A stretch of 6,185 bases of DNA from a bacterium (GTDB taxonomy: Bacteria > Spirochaetota > UBA4802 > UBA5550), in assembly GCA_024224995.1 (NCBI GenBank), contig JAAENB010000444.1, positions 1-6,185 on the forward strand, in the 5' to 3' direction. This document shows, one piece after another, positions 5,942 through 6,185 of the stretch (position 1 is the stretch's first letter; each line of letters begins with the position of its first letter). A model generated the notes under the pieces. The model worked only from the letters and a program-made list of their open reading frames with translations, was not told where the DNA came from and ran no database searches. Both the position numbers and the translations under genes were made by a program.

Positions 5942-5960
5942 GGTTCGAGGTTCGAGGTTT
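5942..5960. repeat. Tandem heptamer (GGTTCGA) in two full copies and a partial
   Basis: GGTTCGA repeats at 5942-5948 and 5949-5955, then GGTTT. The repeat starts about ten bases upstream of the thiH -35 box. It resembles a tRNA T-arm only by chance, since no tRNA body surrounds it. Short tandem heptamers are known as dispersed intergenic repeats in some bacteria, for example the STRR of cyanobacteria. Confidence 0.55.
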
Positions 5961-5962
5961 AA

Positions 5963-6002
5963 AGAGCGCCTGACCCTGCGAAGCAGGGAAAAAATAGGTC
6001 AG
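5963..6002. repeat. Hairpin repeat copy 1 (CTGACCCTGC-GAA-GCAGGG)
   Basis: CCCTGC (5974-5979), loop GAA, GCAGGG (5983-5988) form a 6-bp hairpin. An outer CTGA/TCAG pair (5970-5973 and 5999-6002) can close around it. It shares the order GAG, CTGACCC, small hairpin with 6083-6109, which suggests two copies of one REP-like element. It is followed by A rather than T on the + strand and is not a terminator. Confidence 0.5.
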
Positions 6003-6053
6003 AAACTGATTAGAAAGAGGATTGGGAATAAAAAGAGACTGGTTGCCGGAACT

Positions 6054-6067
6054 CTGTCAACTGTCAA
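6054..6067. repeat. Tandem heptamer (CTGTCAA)x2
   Basis: CTGTCAA occurs twice in tandem and is followed by CTGACC, a diverged third start. It has the same 7-base period as the GGTTCGA repeat 100 bp away, but a different sequence. Function unknown. Confidence 0.5.
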
Positions 6068-6082
6068 CTGACCTTAGTTTTT

Positions 6083-6109
6083 TGAGAGCAGCTGACCCCG
6101 CAGAGCGGG
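6083..6109. repeat. Hairpin repeat copy 2 (GCTGACCCCGC-AGA-GCGGG)
   Basis: CCCGC (6097-6101), loop AGA, GCGGG (6105-6109) form a 5-bp hairpin preceded by GAGAGCAGCTGACC, matching copy 1 (GAGCGCCTGACC) in layout. The compensating stem change (CTGC/GCAG to CCGC/GCGG) keeps pairing, which hints that the structure is what is conserved. The rest of 5862-6185 holds the thiH promoter but no supported gene: only a 14-codon open frame from ATG 6143 to the window edge, without a good ribosome binding site. Confidence 0.5.
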
Positions 6110-6185
6110 CTATATAAGGTATATCAACCCGGAATGTAAATTATGCCTACCGGGAGTAATACCTCTGCAGAACGTTCGGAACTCG

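Noticed and set aside
5942..5960. GGTTCGA as a tRNA T-arm or tRNA attachment site
   Set aside because: No acceptor stem, anticodon arm or CCA end can be folded around it, and it is a tandem repeat.
6143..6185. Start of a new gene at ATG 6143
   Set aside because: Only 14 codons are visible, there is no good ribosome binding site and no recognisable peptide.
1..6185. CRISPR array, rRNA, tRNA or reverse-transcriptase-based diversity system
   Set aside because: No regularly spaced repeats of CRISPR length, no RNA gene motifs and no reverse transcriptase motifs were seen on either strand.

Overview
The window is bacterial DNA made of two compositionally different parts. Positions 1 to about 3912 hold a + strand operon with the look of a mobile element. 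Positions 3933 to 5861 hold two minus-strand genes, and 5862 to 6185 is gene-free and repeat-rich. The host cannot be named from this window. Tightly packed genes, strong AGGAGG-type ribosome binding sites and sigma70-like promoters fit an ordinary bacterium. An oxygen-sensitive ThiH-type thiamin enzyme suggests an anaerobic or facultative lifestyle. The 216-aa gene resembles repeat-family proteins I associate with Bacteroidetes and spirochaete genomes, but that is weak evidence.

Region 1 (2-3912, +): the 3' part of a P-loop ATPase gene that I assign to the CHC2-zinc-finger primase/helicase-like family. It runs off the left edge. It is followed by a 135-bp spacer full of palindromes, then two tyrosine recombinase genes that overlap by 14 bp, then a strong intrinsic terminator. 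The first recombinase carries a duplicated N-terminal core-binding domain. The second is XerC/D-like. Both keep the full R-K-H-R-H-Y catalytic set. The simplest reading is that the ATPase handles DNA replication or unwinding for an element whose cutting and joining is done by the recombinase pair.

Region 2 (3933-4583, -): an unrecognised 216-aa protein with a basic N-terminal module and a fibronectin-III-like C-terminal half. It has a strong promoter, and an inverted repeat covers its ribosome binding site.

Region 3 (4755-5861, -): thiH, tyrosine lyase (2-iminoacetate synthase) for the thiamin thiazole. It is GC-rich compared with the recombinases, stands alone here, and has its own promoter and no visible TPP riboswitch. 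It probably represents the resident chromosome.

Region 4 (5862-6185): the thiH promoter, two sets of tandem heptamers, and two copies of a small hairpin-forming repeat. No gene is supported there.
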